Source: Leptospiraceae bacterium
GTDB lineage: Bacteria; Spirochaetota; Leptospiria; Leptospirales; Leptospiraceae
Length of the DNA: 64,000 nt
Direction of reading: 5' to 3'
NCBI GenBank assembly: GCA_016711485.1
Contig: JADJSX010000006.1
Span: forward strand, 544,001 to 608,000
In this document: in pieces, positions 1 to 9,116 of the stretch
Layout: every line of letters begins with the position of its first letter
Numbering within the stretch: the first letter of the stretch is position 1
Notes under the pieces: generated by a model
The model's database searches: none
What the model saw: only the letters and a program-made list of their open reading frames with translations
Told to the model about the DNA's origin: nothing
Translations under genes and position numbers: made by a program

Positions 1-831
1 AGAAGATCTTTCGTCAGGATTTTTTCGTAAATTTAAACCAAATTTGAGATTATTTGGATCTGCAGTTTGAATTTCCCGCTTGAGGCAAATGTCAAACGCA
101 CAACCTTTTGAATCACGAGCCCATCCTAATATTCGATCTGCTTCAAATTGTCCGTACTTTTGAACCATAGGATCGTTAGTTAAGTAGGGGGAACTTTGCC
201 AGTATTCGCCTACTGAAAAGTATTCTATTTCCTTTGTTTTTTTTATCCAATCAATCACTTCCTCTATTGCATATCCCCAAACATAGTCCCATCTCCATCC
301 ATCTACACCGCATTCTATCATTAGTTCATCCATTGCTGAAACAAAATGTGCGTTAACTTCTGGATAATCAAGGGCTAAGTCATATTTGCCGTCCATAAAT
401 GTCCCTCCCGTGTCACGTCTACCGATACTCCAATGTGGTCCTGGGTGCGGCCAAATATCCTCTTGCATTCTACTTCCGTCTCGGTGATTTGTTACTAGAT
501 CTACAATTACTTTTATTCCAAGAGAATGTAATTTTGAAATTAGATCGGTTAATTCTTGTTTGCTTCCATAACGAGAATTTAAATTAAAGTCTCTCCAAAA
601 ATACCCCTCGCCACCTCCGTGTTTGCCATTACTTTCCCAGAGAGAATCGTCAATCCAAGGAGGCGGGAGGTAAACAATGGTAAACCCAATATCTGCAATT
701 TCCTCTGCCATATTTGTGAGGACTTTGTACCAAGACTCATGCCGCCAGTCCATAGTACCTGTACCCTTTGTTTTAACTAAATTCCAGTGAAATGCTTGTA
801 GTATAATATCTTTACCCGATCCACGTGCCAT
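1..831 (-). CDS. Alpha-amylase family glycoside hydrolase (GH13), 3' end outside window
   Basis: The visible 277 codons encode the N-terminal catalytic barrel of a GH13 enzyme, which hydrolyses alpha-1,4-glucan bonds. Family motifs seen: DLVTNH (residues 111-116, region I), GWRWD with Arg180 and the presumed nucleophile Asp182 (region II), and VGEYW with the presumed acid/base Glu209 (region III). There is no signal peptide, so I infer a cytoplasmic enzyme acting on storage glucan. The ATG at 831 follows a strong ribosome binding site (GGAGGA, four bases upstream) and the reading frame is open to the window edge. The gene follows the gltS-like gene on the same strand after a 212-base gap that contains its own promoter candidate. 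Subfamily and exact substrate cannot be told from this fragment. Confidence 0.9.
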   Translation of the reverse strand, partial: MARGSGKDIILQAFHWNLVKTKGTGTMDWRHESWYKVLTNMAEEIADIGFTIVYLPPPWIDDSLWESNGKHGGGEGYFWRDFNLNSRYGSKQELTDLISKLHSLGIKVIVDLVTNHRDGSRMQEDIWPHPGPHWSIGRRDTGGTFMDGKYDLALDYPEVNAHFVSAMDELMIECGVDGWRWDYVWGYAIEEVIDWIKKTKEIEYFSVGEYWQSSPYLTNDPMVQKYGQFEADRILGWARDSKGCAFDICLKREIQTADPNNLKFGLNLRKNPDERSS

Positions 832-872
832 AAGTTCCTCCGATTAATAATTGACTGTATCAGTGACAGAAC

Positions 873-901
873 TTTTTACTTCAGTGGATAAAAACAGTCA
901 A
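873..901 (-). promoter_or_regulatory. Candidate sigma70-type promoter of the amylase gene
   Basis: Read on the minus strand, TTGACT (901-896) is followed after 17 bases by TAAAAA (878-873), which matches four of six -10 consensus positions. Transcription would start about 35 bases before the ATG at 831. Between promoter and ribosome binding site lies a small interrupted palindrome (CTGTCACTGATACAG) that could be an operator; this is inference only. Confidence 0.45.
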
Positions 902-1043
902 AGATTTTCATACTTTAGGAAATAGAAAATGTTTGTAAACAGTTATTTGTAATCTTACCTTAGAGTGTATCATAGAAGATGTTTATTTACTTATAAAATG
1001 CAAATTTAAAGCGCCTCTCACTTTTCAGAAAGGCTTTTCTTCG

Positions 1044-2330
1044 CTATAGGTATTTTTTTTTAGACCAAATTCCTGCAAAATACATGGCAGATAGAAATAA
1101 GATTAATACAATTAAAACTAAATACGGGTTGAAGATATTCAATAGATAGGGAAGGGATAATGTCAATACTCCACCACCAATAAAGGGCGAGGTAAATGGC
1201 GCGGCTTCAGCATATACTTTTAAAGCTTTGGTTTTACAATCGGGATCAACCATTTTCATGAGCATAAGTCCAATTCCAGTCGTCCCATTGACCATTCCAA
1301 AATTGATTAAACTAAGTTCAAAAGAATACTCATCCTTTATAAGTTTTGGACGAACAATGAAATGACAAAAAATATTCCAACAAAATCCACACGCAAATAA
1401 AATTCCAAGAGGAATAATTGCATCTGAAATTACCTTCATATCAATACTTGCAATACCAGAAAATATGAGTAGTTCCATGAATATATTTGAGGCTAAATTG
1501 ATAATACCATTGTTTATTAAAAATTCATGTTTTATAATTTTTAAAAATGTTTTTAATATTACCCCGCCAATTAATGCGTAAACAAATAAAGGGAGAGAAG
1601 GAACAAGTCTTTTTAGAATTGCAAAAACAGAGCCATCACTGATGTAATCTAATAAACTAATAACGTTGTCTTTTATAAAAGAACCAATCAAAAAAGCTCC
1701 AAAAATTAAGGTAAGAGTAATAATTACTTTGATTGGTTCTACACTTATTTTTTCTTCCTCTTCTTGGACAGTACCGGATCCTCTTTCGCGTTTAATCAGT
1801 ATTATCCCACCTACAATTCCAAGAATCAATCCGACTGTCGCACTAAAGAGTCCATATTCTTGTCCATTTGCAAGACCATTGTCAATAAATGATTGATTCA
1901 TTGCTACTGCCGTACCATGTCCGCCGGCAAAGCCAGTTTCTAAAACAGAGGTAAAAGCTAACGGTAAATCAAAAAAAGGTTTGAATAAAAAAATACAAAG
2001 TATGAGACCAACTACAGATTGTCCTAAAATTGTAATCCATACTAATACAGTTTCTCCTAACCATTCCTTGTAGTTGGTACTAATATGTTTTCCTTCATTG
2101 CGTTCTAAAAATAAAGCTGCAAAAATAAGAGCGATAAATATTCCAGGCCAAGTTTTCCATGTTGCATAAATGGGCATAAGTTTCCATTCAGGCACAGTTG
2201 TAAAGACAGCAAGAACGATAAGAGAAGAAGTAAGGGAAACGGGAATTCGATATTTTCGTAAAACTTCAATTTTATTTGTGATTACACTTGTTAATCCTAA
2301 AATTACAATTGTAATGAAAAAATGACTCAT
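1044..2330 (-). CDS. Sodium/glutamate symporter family protein (GltS-like)
   Basis: A polytopic inner-membrane protein of 428 residues with about ten hydrophobic segments. The GGHGTAVAMNQSF stretch near residue 145 and the NGTTGIGLMLMK stretch near residue 350 resemble the two pseudo-symmetric re-entrant motifs of GltS (Na+:glutamate symporters). I infer sodium-driven uptake of glutamate or a related anion. I chose the ATG at 2330, which overlaps the ispG stop as ATGA; a GTG at 2342 would add four residues. The overlap means translation is probably coupled to ispG. The substrate is not proven by sequence, since the family also contains divergent members of unknown substrate. Confidence 0.85.
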   Translation of the reverse strand: MSHFFITIVILGLTSVITNKIEVLRKYRIPVSLTSSLIVLAVFTTVPEWKLMPIYATWKTWPGIFIALIFAALFLERNEGKHISTNYKEWLGETVLVWITILGQSVVGLILCIFLFKPFFDLPLAFTSVLETGFAGGHGTAVAMNQSFIDNGLANGQEYGLFSATVGLILGIVGGIILIKRERGSGTVQEEEEKISVEPIKVIITLTLIFGAFLIGSFIKDNVISLLDYISDGSVFAILKRLVPSLPLFVYALIGGVILKTFLKIIKHEFLINNGIINLASNIFMELLIFSGIASIDMKVISDAIIPLGILFACGFCWNIFCHFIVRPKLIKDEYSFELSLINFGMVNGTTGIGLMLMKMVDPDCKTKALKVYAEAAPFTSPFIGGGVLTLSLPYLLNIFNPYLVLIVLILFLSAMYFAGIWSKKKYL

Positions 2331-4357
2331 GGCTCTTTCCACATCCCTTTTTCTTTGATTAACTCGATGAGTTTTTCATCAGCTAATTCACTCGGGATAG
2401 ATTTGGAAACAATTGTTTTTCCGAAATACAAATGTACTTTGCCAGGACCGGCTCCGACATAACCGAAGTCGGCATCAGCCATTTCTCCTGGACCATTAAC
2501 TATGCATCCCATAATCGCAATCTTTACACCAACTAAATGGCCTGTTCTTTTTTTGATTCGAGCGGTTGTTTCTTGTAAGTCAAACAGTGTTCTGCCGCAG
2601 GATGGACAGGATATAAATTCGGTTTTGGATGTTCTAAGTCTAGTTGCTTGGAGGATATCAAAACTTAAATTTAATACTTCATTAGGATTTGAATTTTCGG
2701 ATACCAAACGAATCACATCGCCGATTCCATCTACAAAAAGTCCTCCGACTCCGACAGAAGAACCATAGAGTGTCTCTTCTATATTTTCAAACTTCCCAAA
2801 TAATAAAATTGGAAATTCTGAATTTTGCAAAAGAAAGGCTAGTTTTCTGTAATCCATCAATATCTCATTGGTTTCTAATGAGAAGATAATATTTGTAATC
2901 TTGTTAGTTTGTAGTACTTTAATTAAATCAGGAACAACACTTAAATCTTCTGCAGGTATCTTAAATTCACAGGTTTTATCTCTATCTTGAAAACTTTTTA
3001 AAAATAAAATAAAATTTTGCGAACGGAAATTATAATAAAAAGGGTTAAATACAATTTTTTCAAATTGTAAAAGGGAATGGGAATGTTCGAGAATCCGACT
3101 ATCAAATGCACCTAAATTTGCTGAAAATGGAAGTTTTAATTTGGTAGTTTTTTTTAACGTAAGTAACTTTTTTAGATCAGATTCATTTTGTAAAAGGAAA
3201 GATAGAATTTCGTGTTTTACATTTTCATTGATTTTAGTTTGTGTTAGTATTGTATTTTCTAAAGACTCTGGAGTTACAGTATGAATATCAAATGCTGTTT
3301 CCACTCGAATTGGATATTTTTCCCCAATTCTTAAATCTCCAATAGGAACGGATGCGCTATAAAATCTTTCGTATTGAAAAGGATTTCTAAATTCCGAATA
3401 AGATGTATTATCCGAAACTGTAATTGCTGGCGGAACACGAATTGATTTTTCGCGCTCCATTTGTTTCTTGAATAAGTCGTTGTATTTTTTAACTAGTCGT
3501 TTTGCGACAGGAATTTCGGATACTGCATCTTCAGTAAGAGAAACACGTATTGTATCGCCAATTCCATCTTCTAGTAAAGATCCAATTCCAATTGACGACT
3601 TTATCCGACCATCTATTCCATTGCCTGCTTCCGTAACACCTAAATGTAGAGGATAATTTATATCATACTCTAAAAATTTTGAAGCTAATAGCCTGTATGC
3701 CTGTACCATAACGATTGGATTGGAGGATTTCATTGATACAATAATATTTTTAAAATTTTCTGATTCAGCGATACGAATAAATTCTAAAGCAGACTCACAC
3801 ATTCCCGCCGGTGTATCACCATATCGATTCATAATTCTGTCCGAGAGAGAACCATGATTTGTCCCAATTCGCATCGATACTCCTAATTCTTTACAGCGTC
3901 TTACAAGTGGAATAAATGTATCAGCTATTCTATATAGTTCTTCTTTGTATTCAGAATCAGTGTATTCTTTTACCGCAAACTTCTTCTTATCCGCAAAATT
4001 TCCAGGATTGATTCTTACTTTTTCGACGTATTCTACAACTTTCATTGCGACGGATGGGGTAAAATGGATATCTGCCACAAGAGGAGTTTTACAATTTAAT
4101 CGTTTTAGTTCGTTTCTTATATTAATTAGATTTTCTGCATCAGCCATAGACGGTACGGTCAGTCTTACAATCTCGCATCCAACATCTGTTAAATCTATAA
4201 TTTGTTGTACTGTTGATTTTGTGTATTGGGTGTCGGAAGTGGTCATCGACTGGATTCGGATTGGGTTCTTACCGCCAATTCCCACGTCTCCCACTTTTAC
4301 TTCTCGAGTAAGGAGTCTTTTATAGCTAAATGGGAATATATTATATCGTAAATTCAT
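2327..4357 (-). CDS. ispG: 4-hydroxy-3-methylbut-2-enyl diphosphate synthase, long form
   Basis: IspG (GcpE) reduces methylerythritol cyclodiphosphate to HMBPP, the penultimate step of the non-mevalonate isoprenoid pathway. The N-terminal TIM barrel (about residues 10-290) is followed by a central insert (about 290-570) and the C-terminal iron-sulphur domain. The cluster ligands are visible as Cys584, Cys587 (CPSCGRT) and Cys618 (GCIVNGPGE). At 676 residues it is the long, insert-containing type known from spirochaetes, chlamydiae, Bacteroidota and plants, rather than the short form of about 370 residues found in E. coli. The ATG at 4357 starts just before the conserved barrel. The last four bases are shared with the downstream transporter gene. 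Confidence 0.97.
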   Translation of the reverse strand: MNLRYNIFPFSYKRLLTREVKVGDVGIGGKNPIRIQSMTTSDTQYTKSTVQQIIDLTDVGCEIVRLTVPSMADAENLINIRNELKRLNCKTPLVADIHFTPSVAMKVVEYVEKVRINPGNFADKKKFAVKEYTDSEYKEELYRIADTFIPLVRRCKELGVSMRIGTNHGSLSDRIMNRYGDTPAGMCESALEFIRIAESENFKNIIVSMKSSNPIVMVQAYRLLASKFLEYDINYPLHLGVTEAGNGIDGRIKSSIGIGSLLEDGIGDTIRVSLTEDAVSEIPVAKRLVKKYNDLFKKQMEREKSIRVPPAITVSDNTSYSEFRNPFQYERFYSASVPIGDLRIGEKYPIRVETAFDIHTVTPESLENTILTQTKINENVKHEILSFLLQNESDLKKLLTLKKTTKLKLPFSANLGAFDSRILEHSHSLLQFEKIVFNPFYYNFRSQNFILFLKSFQDRDKTCEFKIPAEDLSVVPDLIKVLQTNKITNIIFSLETNEILMDYRKLAFLLQNSEFPILLFGKFENIEETLYGSSVGVGGLFVDGIGDVIRLVSENSNPNEVLNLSFDILQATRLRTSKTEFISCPSCGRTLFDLQETTARIKKRTGHLVGVKIAIMGCIVNGPGEMADADFGYVGAGPGKVHLYFGKTIVSKSIPSELADEKLIELIKEKGMWKEP

Positions 4358-4511
4358 AGTATTACTCTTTTGTCTGACCTATTTTTCGTAAAGTAAATAT
4401 TCGTCAAAAAAAAATACGTGAGGTCGGAAATAATTAAAATTTTATTATTGGGACATTTTCAGTTGAGACTTAGAAAAGGGATTTCCAAGAGTGAAAAAAA
4501 GGACTATTCTA

Positions 4512-5609
4512 TTAGAAAAAGAGCTTGTACCAGTTGGAATTGTTATCCCTTAGCCGCCAAATAAATCCATCCAATACATAATGAGTCGCTTGCGGAAGTG
4601 TTAGAAGTGGGACGATTAAATTCAAAGTATCTTTCGCCCGAATAGTTGGGAGATTTGCAAACATTCCAAAAATTTCCAAATGTTCTCTCCAAACTAATCC
4701 CGCCCAAAAACCTTCTTCTATATACCCGAATAGGATTAGGAATAGGATAAAAATGGGAAAAGAAAATCGAGAAAAAAATATACTATATTGTATTTTGTCA
4801 AAAATAAAAATTGAATTATCCTTCTCAGTCTGTTTTTTTCCGTAAACCCATACAAGTGCCATATAAGGTATACCATGAGAAACTACATTTGTAATTGTAA
4901 AAATCAAATCTCCATTTAACAATACAATGCCTACAAACCAGGATAGAGCAGTGCCTATAATAATAAGATTTTTAGGAATATTAATTTTTTTATTAACAAT
5001 AGATTCTCTGATTTCTTTGTAAACATATATGGCTGCTAAAAAAAGATAAGCAAATAAAAATAATTTTTCCACTAAAACAGGAACTCCTAAAAAAAAATCT
5101 CCGTCTGTAAACCATCGAAATTGACGAGGCAAATTAACGTGCCAGTATATAATTGGATACGATGTGGATATATAAATAATCCCAGTATCTATTTGTTGAG
5201 ATATTTTTGTTGTATTTCGCCCTTTAGAATAAAGTCGCATAAATCCATATTGCTGTCGAATAAAATGATAAACTGCGGTATATGCAAGAATCCGCCAAAA
5301 TACATTGGCTCCTAAATAATATAGAAATACTCCAAAAATAAAAACTAAAATCGGTAGAATTGTAAGTAGTGTTCTATTTTCATTAAATTCTTTTTTGTGA
5401 AAGTAAGTCCTAAAAAGTGTACTGTATACATGAGATACATCAATGCAGAGCACAAAAGTAACCCAAGCCCAGAGAGGCATAACTTCCGTAACCTCAATAA
5501 AGTTTTCTAAAAAAAATACAAAAAAAACAGACATAAAAGGAGGAGCTAATATAAAAAGTAGGTCAAAAGACTTACTATAGAGCCAATTTTGTTTAGAAAA
5601 ATAATTCAA
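4512..5609 (-). CDS. Multi-pass membrane protein of unknown function, last gene of the DUF4178/DUF350 operon
   Basis: I do not recognise a named family. The product has about eight to ten hydrophobic segments and several membrane-proximal histidines in striking contexts: DVSHVYST, YHFIRQQYG, VSHGIPY and, near the C-terminus, THYVLDGFIWR. Repeated His, Asp and Arg at helix ends would suit a metal- or haem-binding membrane enzyme, but this is only inference. The reading frame is open up to a TTG at 5672 inside the upstream oxidase gene. I prefer the TTG at 5609, four bases after the oxidase stop, with GGAG about 12 bases upstream (365 residues). The tight spacing makes it part of the same operon. 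Confidence 0.75.
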   Translation of the reverse strand: MNYFSKQNWLYSKSFDLLFILAPPFMSVFFVFFLENFIEVTEVMPLWAWVTFVLCIDVSHVYSTLFRTYFHKKEFNENRTLLTILPILVFIFGVFLYYLGANVFWRILAYTAVYHFIRQQYGFMRLYSKGRNTTKISQQIDTGIIYISTSYPIIYWHVNLPRQFRWFTDGDFFLGVPVLVEKLFLFAYLFLAAIYVYKEIRESIVNKKINIPKNLIIIGTALSWFVGIVLLNGDLIFTITNVVSHGIPYMALVWVYGKKQTEKDNSIFIFDKIQYSIFFSRFSFPIFILFLILFGYIEEGFWAGLVWREHLEIFGMFANLPTIRAKDTLNLIVPLLTLPQATHYVLDGFIWRLRDNNSNWYKLFF

Positions 5610-5613
5610 AGGT

Positions 5614-7242
5614 TTAACTTCGCTCCAATACCCTTTTTGCTGCTTCGCATCCACGAAATTGTGCTTCTTCAAATATAGAAATTCCGCTCATATCGGAGTG
5701 CGCAAATTCAATACCTTGAAAGTTTTCTAACATTTTTTTTCGTTTATCACTCCATAGAAAATCAATTCCCGGACTGACCATTCCATGACCCCAAACCCAA
5801 AAGTCAATTTCTTCGATAGAGGTTGTAATTCCTGGATGCATTTTTTCTAAATCAGGTAAAAGAATTTCTAACCAATCTTCATACGATTTACGATAGGCTG
5901 AAATTCTTTCCGTTTTAGGATTATCAGTGTCTAATGGTAAATAATAGGTAATCACAGTTTGTTTTCTATTTAAAGTTAGGTCTTGGTGATTCGCTACAAT
6001 GTAACCTAAAGAACGACTATAATAACTTACATTGTCCCAAGAAAGGGAAACTCCATTTCCAGCTGGTTTATTATTCAGTGTAATATTTGCGACGAACCAA
6101 GGAGAATACTCTAAAGTATCCGCTATTGGATTTGTATAATCTTTGATTATTTTTTTCGCTGTATACCGAGGTGATGCGTATATAATATTTTTTGTTATAT
6201 ATCGTGTATAGGAATTCGTTATTGAATCGAAAATATCTACCATAAATTTATTTTTATTTTCTATCGTAATTTGATATACCAAACTATTCGTTAAAATTTT
6301 ATTTTCATTGATTTCTTTTAATTTATCCACTAAAAATCCATTTCCTTCTGGCCAAGTTAGAACGGTTTGTGTGTCTGCATTTGCTGCCTTTCCTGTTCGA
6401 GAGGCAAAATAGTGTAAACCTGCCCAAGCAGAAACTCGTTTATGGGATACTCCATAATCATCTCTACAACAATATTCTACATACCAATTGAGATAATCAG
6501 AAGTCCATTTTTTAGATTGTAAGAATTCAAACATACTAATTTTATCTAAGTCAAGAAATTCTTTATCTTTAGAACTAAATTCCAATGGAATTGTGAACGC
6601 AGATTTTCCGTCTTTTCCCTTTTTAGTTTTTAATATTTCCAAATAAGAAAAGAATTCTTTGTATTGAATTTTATCTTCCGGTTGAATTCCTCTAGATGGA
6701 ACAAGTCCTTCTTGCCAATGTCCCTGAAAAAAAAGTCTTTCATTAGGATCTGCACAAAGAAAAAATTCGTTGTAAACCGGTAAACTATCTTTATATCCCT
6801 CTATAATACCGACTTCTTCAAAAAATTCTCTAACATACTTTGCATCTTCGCTCGGAAGAGGGACGTAATGTGCGCCGTACGGATATTTACTAACGTTGTT
6901 TTTTCCAAAGCTAGAATTTCCACCAACGTTACCATCCATTTCTAAAATAAGAAAATCTTTAAATTTATTTTTTTGTAAATACCACCCTGCGGATAATCCA
7001 GATATTCCTCCTCCGACAATAATTGTATCGATAGTTTTAGTTTCTTTTGGAATTTCAGAAATGCCTGTTCTAAGCAGGTGTCCCATTTTGAAATTTGCGC
7101 CGGAAATTTTGCCTGTAAATGAATACTCTTTTGGAGATAAAAATTTATTTAATCCATAATAGGAACCTAATAAACCAATACCTGTTAACCCCGTTATCTT
7201 AAGAAACTGTTTTCGATTTATCGAAAATTTATCAGTGGGCAT
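5614..7242 (-). CDS. FAD-dependent amine oxidase-like flavoprotein with Tat-like N-terminus
   Basis: A 542-residue flavoprotein. The dinucleotide-binding motif GGGISG (residues 77-82) is followed by the acidic residue that ends the second strand (about 101) and by GNVGGNS, as in the amine oxidase/phytoene desaturase superfamily. The C-terminal IEFAHSDMSG segment resembles the second FAD-contacting motif of amine oxidases. The N-terminus has NRKQFLKITG followed by a hydrophobic stretch. It resembles a twin-arginine signal, but with Arg-Lys in place of Arg-Arg, so Tat export of the folded flavoprotein is plausible rather than certain. Its start overlaps the end of the spermidine-synthase-like gene by 11 bases, so a polyamine or polyamine-derived substrate is a reasonable guess. 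Confidence 0.85.
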   Translation of the reverse strand: MPTDKFSINRKQFLKITGLTGIGLLGSYYGLNKFLSPKEYSFTGKISGANFKMGHLLRTGISEIPKETKTIDTIIVGGGISGLSAGWYLQKNKFKDFLILEMDGNVGGNSSFGKNNVSKYPYGAHYVPLPSEDAKYVREFFEEVGIIEGYKDSLPVYNEFFLCADPNERLFFQGHWQEGLVPSRGIQPEDKIQYKEFFSYLEILKTKKGKDGKSAFTIPLEFSSKDKEFLDLDKISMFEFLQSKKWTSDYLNWYVEYCCRDDYGVSHKRVSAWAGLHYFASRTGKAANADTQTVLTWPEGNGFLVDKLKEINENKILTNSLVYQITIENKNKFMVDIFDSITNSYTRYITKNIIYASPRYTAKKIIKDYTNPIADTLEYSPWFVANITLNNKPAGNGVSLSWDNVSYYSRSLGYIVANHQDLTLNRKQTVITYYLPLDTDNPKTERISAYRKSYEDWLEILLPDLEKMHPGITTSIEEIDFWVWGHGMVSPGIDFLWSDKRKKMLENFQGIEFAHSDMSGISIFEEAQFRGCEAAKRVLERS

Positions 7243-8728
7243 ACTCTTCCCATTCTTCTTCGAAAAGTCTTACTAGTATTTGATTATTGAGTCGATTGAT
7301 TTCGTTGGACTTTACTATCATATCGTCTGGAAATACGGGTAAGGTTTTTGCGATTTCTGGATTGATATATTTTAAATTAGGAGGAAATGTATCTGGAATC
7401 GAAAATTCTTGGTTTCCAATTAGGATATATCCCCAATCCCCGAAAGCAGGAACGTATACATGGTAAGGTAGAGTTTTAAATCCAACAGATTTCAGCGTAT
7501 TATCCACACACCAAAAAGTTTTTTTGGCGACGTATGGGGATGTACTTTGAATTACTCCGACTCCATTCTTGGATAAAGCATTTTTAAGAAGTTTGTAAAA
7601 TGAATTAGTATAGAGTTTTCCGACAGAATAATTACCCGGATCAGGAAAATCAACTACGATAAAATCAAATTTATCTGTATTTGATTTAAGCCAAATAAAA
7701 GCATCTTCGTTGTATATTTTTAATAATGGGGATAATAAGGATTTATCGTTTAATTTTATTAAAGATTCGTGATTGGAAAATAAACTAGTAATGGCAGAGT
7801 CTAAGTCTACTAAAACAATTTGTTCGACTGTATTGTATTTTAAGATTTCTCTTACTGCAAGTCCGTCGCCACCACCTAAAATAAGAATTTTTTTAGGAGA
7901 TTGAAGACTTGCTAACCCAAAATGAACTAACGCTTCGTGGTATCGGTATTCATCTCTTGAACTAAATTGAAGATTTCCATTCAAAAATAGCCGAATATCG
8001 TCACTTGCCTTTGTAAGCACAATTCTTTGGTATTTTGAATACTTGGAATAAATTACTTTGTCCGGATAACTTGAAGTTTCCGCAAAACCTAAAATTCTAT
8101 CTGAATAAATAAAACCTGCCACCAAAGAAAGTAATCCTAATATCATGGAAAGTTTTAAAGTGCGTAACCAGGGAATTTCCTTTTCAAATAAATACAAAGT
8201 CCAAATTCCAGTAAGTACATTTAGAATTCCAAATAAAAAGGAAGTTCTAACGAGGCCAAGATGTGGAACTAAAAACAATGGAAATAATAAAGAAGCTATT
8301 AACGCTCCTATATAATCAAACGTAAATACCTTTGATACAAGGTCACTAAATTCAAAATGAGACTTTAAGATTCGCATCATCAACGGAATTTCTAGTCCGA
8401 CTAACGTTCCTGTAATAGAAACCATTGCGTATAAGAGTGTTCGAAACGAAGATACATGTTCAAACGATAAAAATAAAATGGAAGCGGAAAATCCACCTAC
8501 AAGCCCGATTAAAAGTTCGACTTGAATAAAAATTCCAATTAAATTTTTTCGAATATACTTGGAAAGGAAAGATCCAATTCCCATTGAAAATAAATAACAG
8601 CCGATTACAGTTGAGAATTGGGTAATCGAGTCACCTAATAGATAACTCGCAAGTGAGCCAGCGATTAATTCATAAACGAGTCCACAAGTTGCAATTACGA
8701 ATACGGAAAAGAGTAAAACATAGGACAT
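7232..8728 (-). CDS. Membrane-anchored spermidine synthase-like (polyamine aminopropyltransferase fold) protein
   Basis: The first 210 residues hold about seven transmembrane helices. The remainder is a spermidine-synthase-type Rossmann domain. Visible motifs are DEYRYHE (259-265, the substrate-side loop), GGGDG (285-289, nucleotide binding), and VVDFPDP (358-364), which corresponds to the catalytic-Asp region of SpeE. Aminopropyltransferases move an aminopropyl group from decarboxylated S-adenosylmethionine to a polyamine; here the reaction would take place at the inner membrane. No SAM decarboxylase gene (speD) lies in the window. The gene is 12 bases downstream of the DUF350 gene and overlaps the oxidase gene. 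It could also have another donor or acceptor, as many membrane SpeE-like proteins are uncharacterised. Confidence 0.88.
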   Translation of the reverse strand: MSYVLLFSVFVIATCGLVYELIAGSLASYLLGDSITQFSTVIGCYLFSMGIGSFLSKYIRKNLIGIFIQVELLIGLVGGFSASILFLSFEHVSSFRTLLYAMVSITGTLVGLEIPLMMRILKSHFEFSDLVSKVFTFDYIGALIASLLFPLFLVPHLGLVRTSFLFGILNVLTGIWTLYLFEKEIPWLRTLKLSMILGLLSLVAGFIYSDRILGFAETSSYPDKVIYSKYSKYQRIVLTKASDDIRLFLNGNLQFSSRDEYRYHEALVHFGLASLQSPKKILILGGGDGLAVREILKYNTVEQIVLVDLDSAITSLFSNHESLIKLNDKSLLSPLLKIYNEDAFIWLKSNTDKFDFIVVDFPDPGNYSVGKLYTNSFYKLLKNALSKNGVGVIQSTSPYVAKKTFWCVDNTLKSVGFKTLPYHVYVPAFGDWGYILIGNQEFSIPDTFPPNLKYINPEIAKTLPVFPDDMIVKSNEINRLNNQILVRLFEEEWEEYAH

Positions 8729-8740
8729 CGTATATTTGAG

Positions 8741-8956
8741 TTAACTATGAATTGCCGCAGCGATAATAATTGCCATACCTATAATCATGGCTGCTGTTGT
8801 GATAGCCAGTGGCATATTGTTCTTTTCCCCAATCTCTTTCCATAACTCACCAGGAGTTAGTTTGTCGAATAGGTAAAAAGAAATTCCTAAAACTATAAGC
8901 CCTATTCCTGAATAAAGAAAAGCGCTGATGATATTTTTAAAGCTGATTAATTCCAT
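8741..8956 (-). CDS. DUF350 small membrane protein (YjfL-like)
   Basis: The product has 71 residues with two hydrophobic helices separated by a short polar loop (LFDKLTPGELWKEIGEKNN). This matches the DUF350 family, whose E. coli member is YjfL. The function is unknown; members are commonly found beside PspA-like, polyamine-synthase or glutathionylspermidine-synthase-like genes. The ribosome binding site AGGAG sits eight bases before the ATG at 8956. It lies between a 47-residue membrane peptide gene and the spermidine-synthase-like gene, so it is clearly within the operon. Confidence 0.85.
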   Translation of the reverse strand: MELISFKNIISAFLYSGIGLIVLGISFYLFDKLTPGELWKEIGEKNNMPLAITTAAMIIGMAIIIAAAIHS

Positions 8957-8972
8957 ATATATTCTCCTAAAA

Positions 8973-9116
8973 TTATTTATGATGCGTATTGTGACCTTTA
9001 GGTCCCCATTTTCCTGAATGAAAAAAACTGCCTAAACTCAAATCTCGGTAACCAGTGAAGAGTAAAAACATTATTATTACAATTCCGAATATTAAGTATT
9101 GGTTATATGTTTTCAT
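8973..9116 (-). CDS. 47-residue single-span membrane peptide
   Basis: A small gene too short for usual ORF cut-offs. Its ATG (9116-9114) overlaps the stop of the preceding DUF4178 gene as TAATG, and its TAA (8975-8973) lies 16 bases before the DUF350 start, exactly filling the gap. The peptide has a hydrophobic helix (about residues 7-20, LIFGIVIIMFLLF) and a basic, glycine- and histidine-rich tail ending HNTHHK. The start-stop overlap, the intact frame and the fit between two operon genes support a real gene. I do not recognise a family. It may be a structural or regulatory partner of the neighbouring membrane proteins. Confidence 0.7.
   Translation of the reverse strand: MKTYNQYLIFGIVIIMFLLFTGYRDLSLGSFFHSGKWGPKGHNTHHK

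Noticed and set aside
1008..1037. Imperfect hairpin (AAAGCGCCT / AGGCTTT) between the gltS-like and amylase genes
   Set aside because: The stem has a bulge and a 14-base loop. The T-run is on the plus strand, where no gene ends, so it is not a convincing terminator for the minus-strand genes.
3945..4325. 126-codon plus-strand frame inside ispG
   Set aside because: Antisense shadow of the well-supported ispG barrel.
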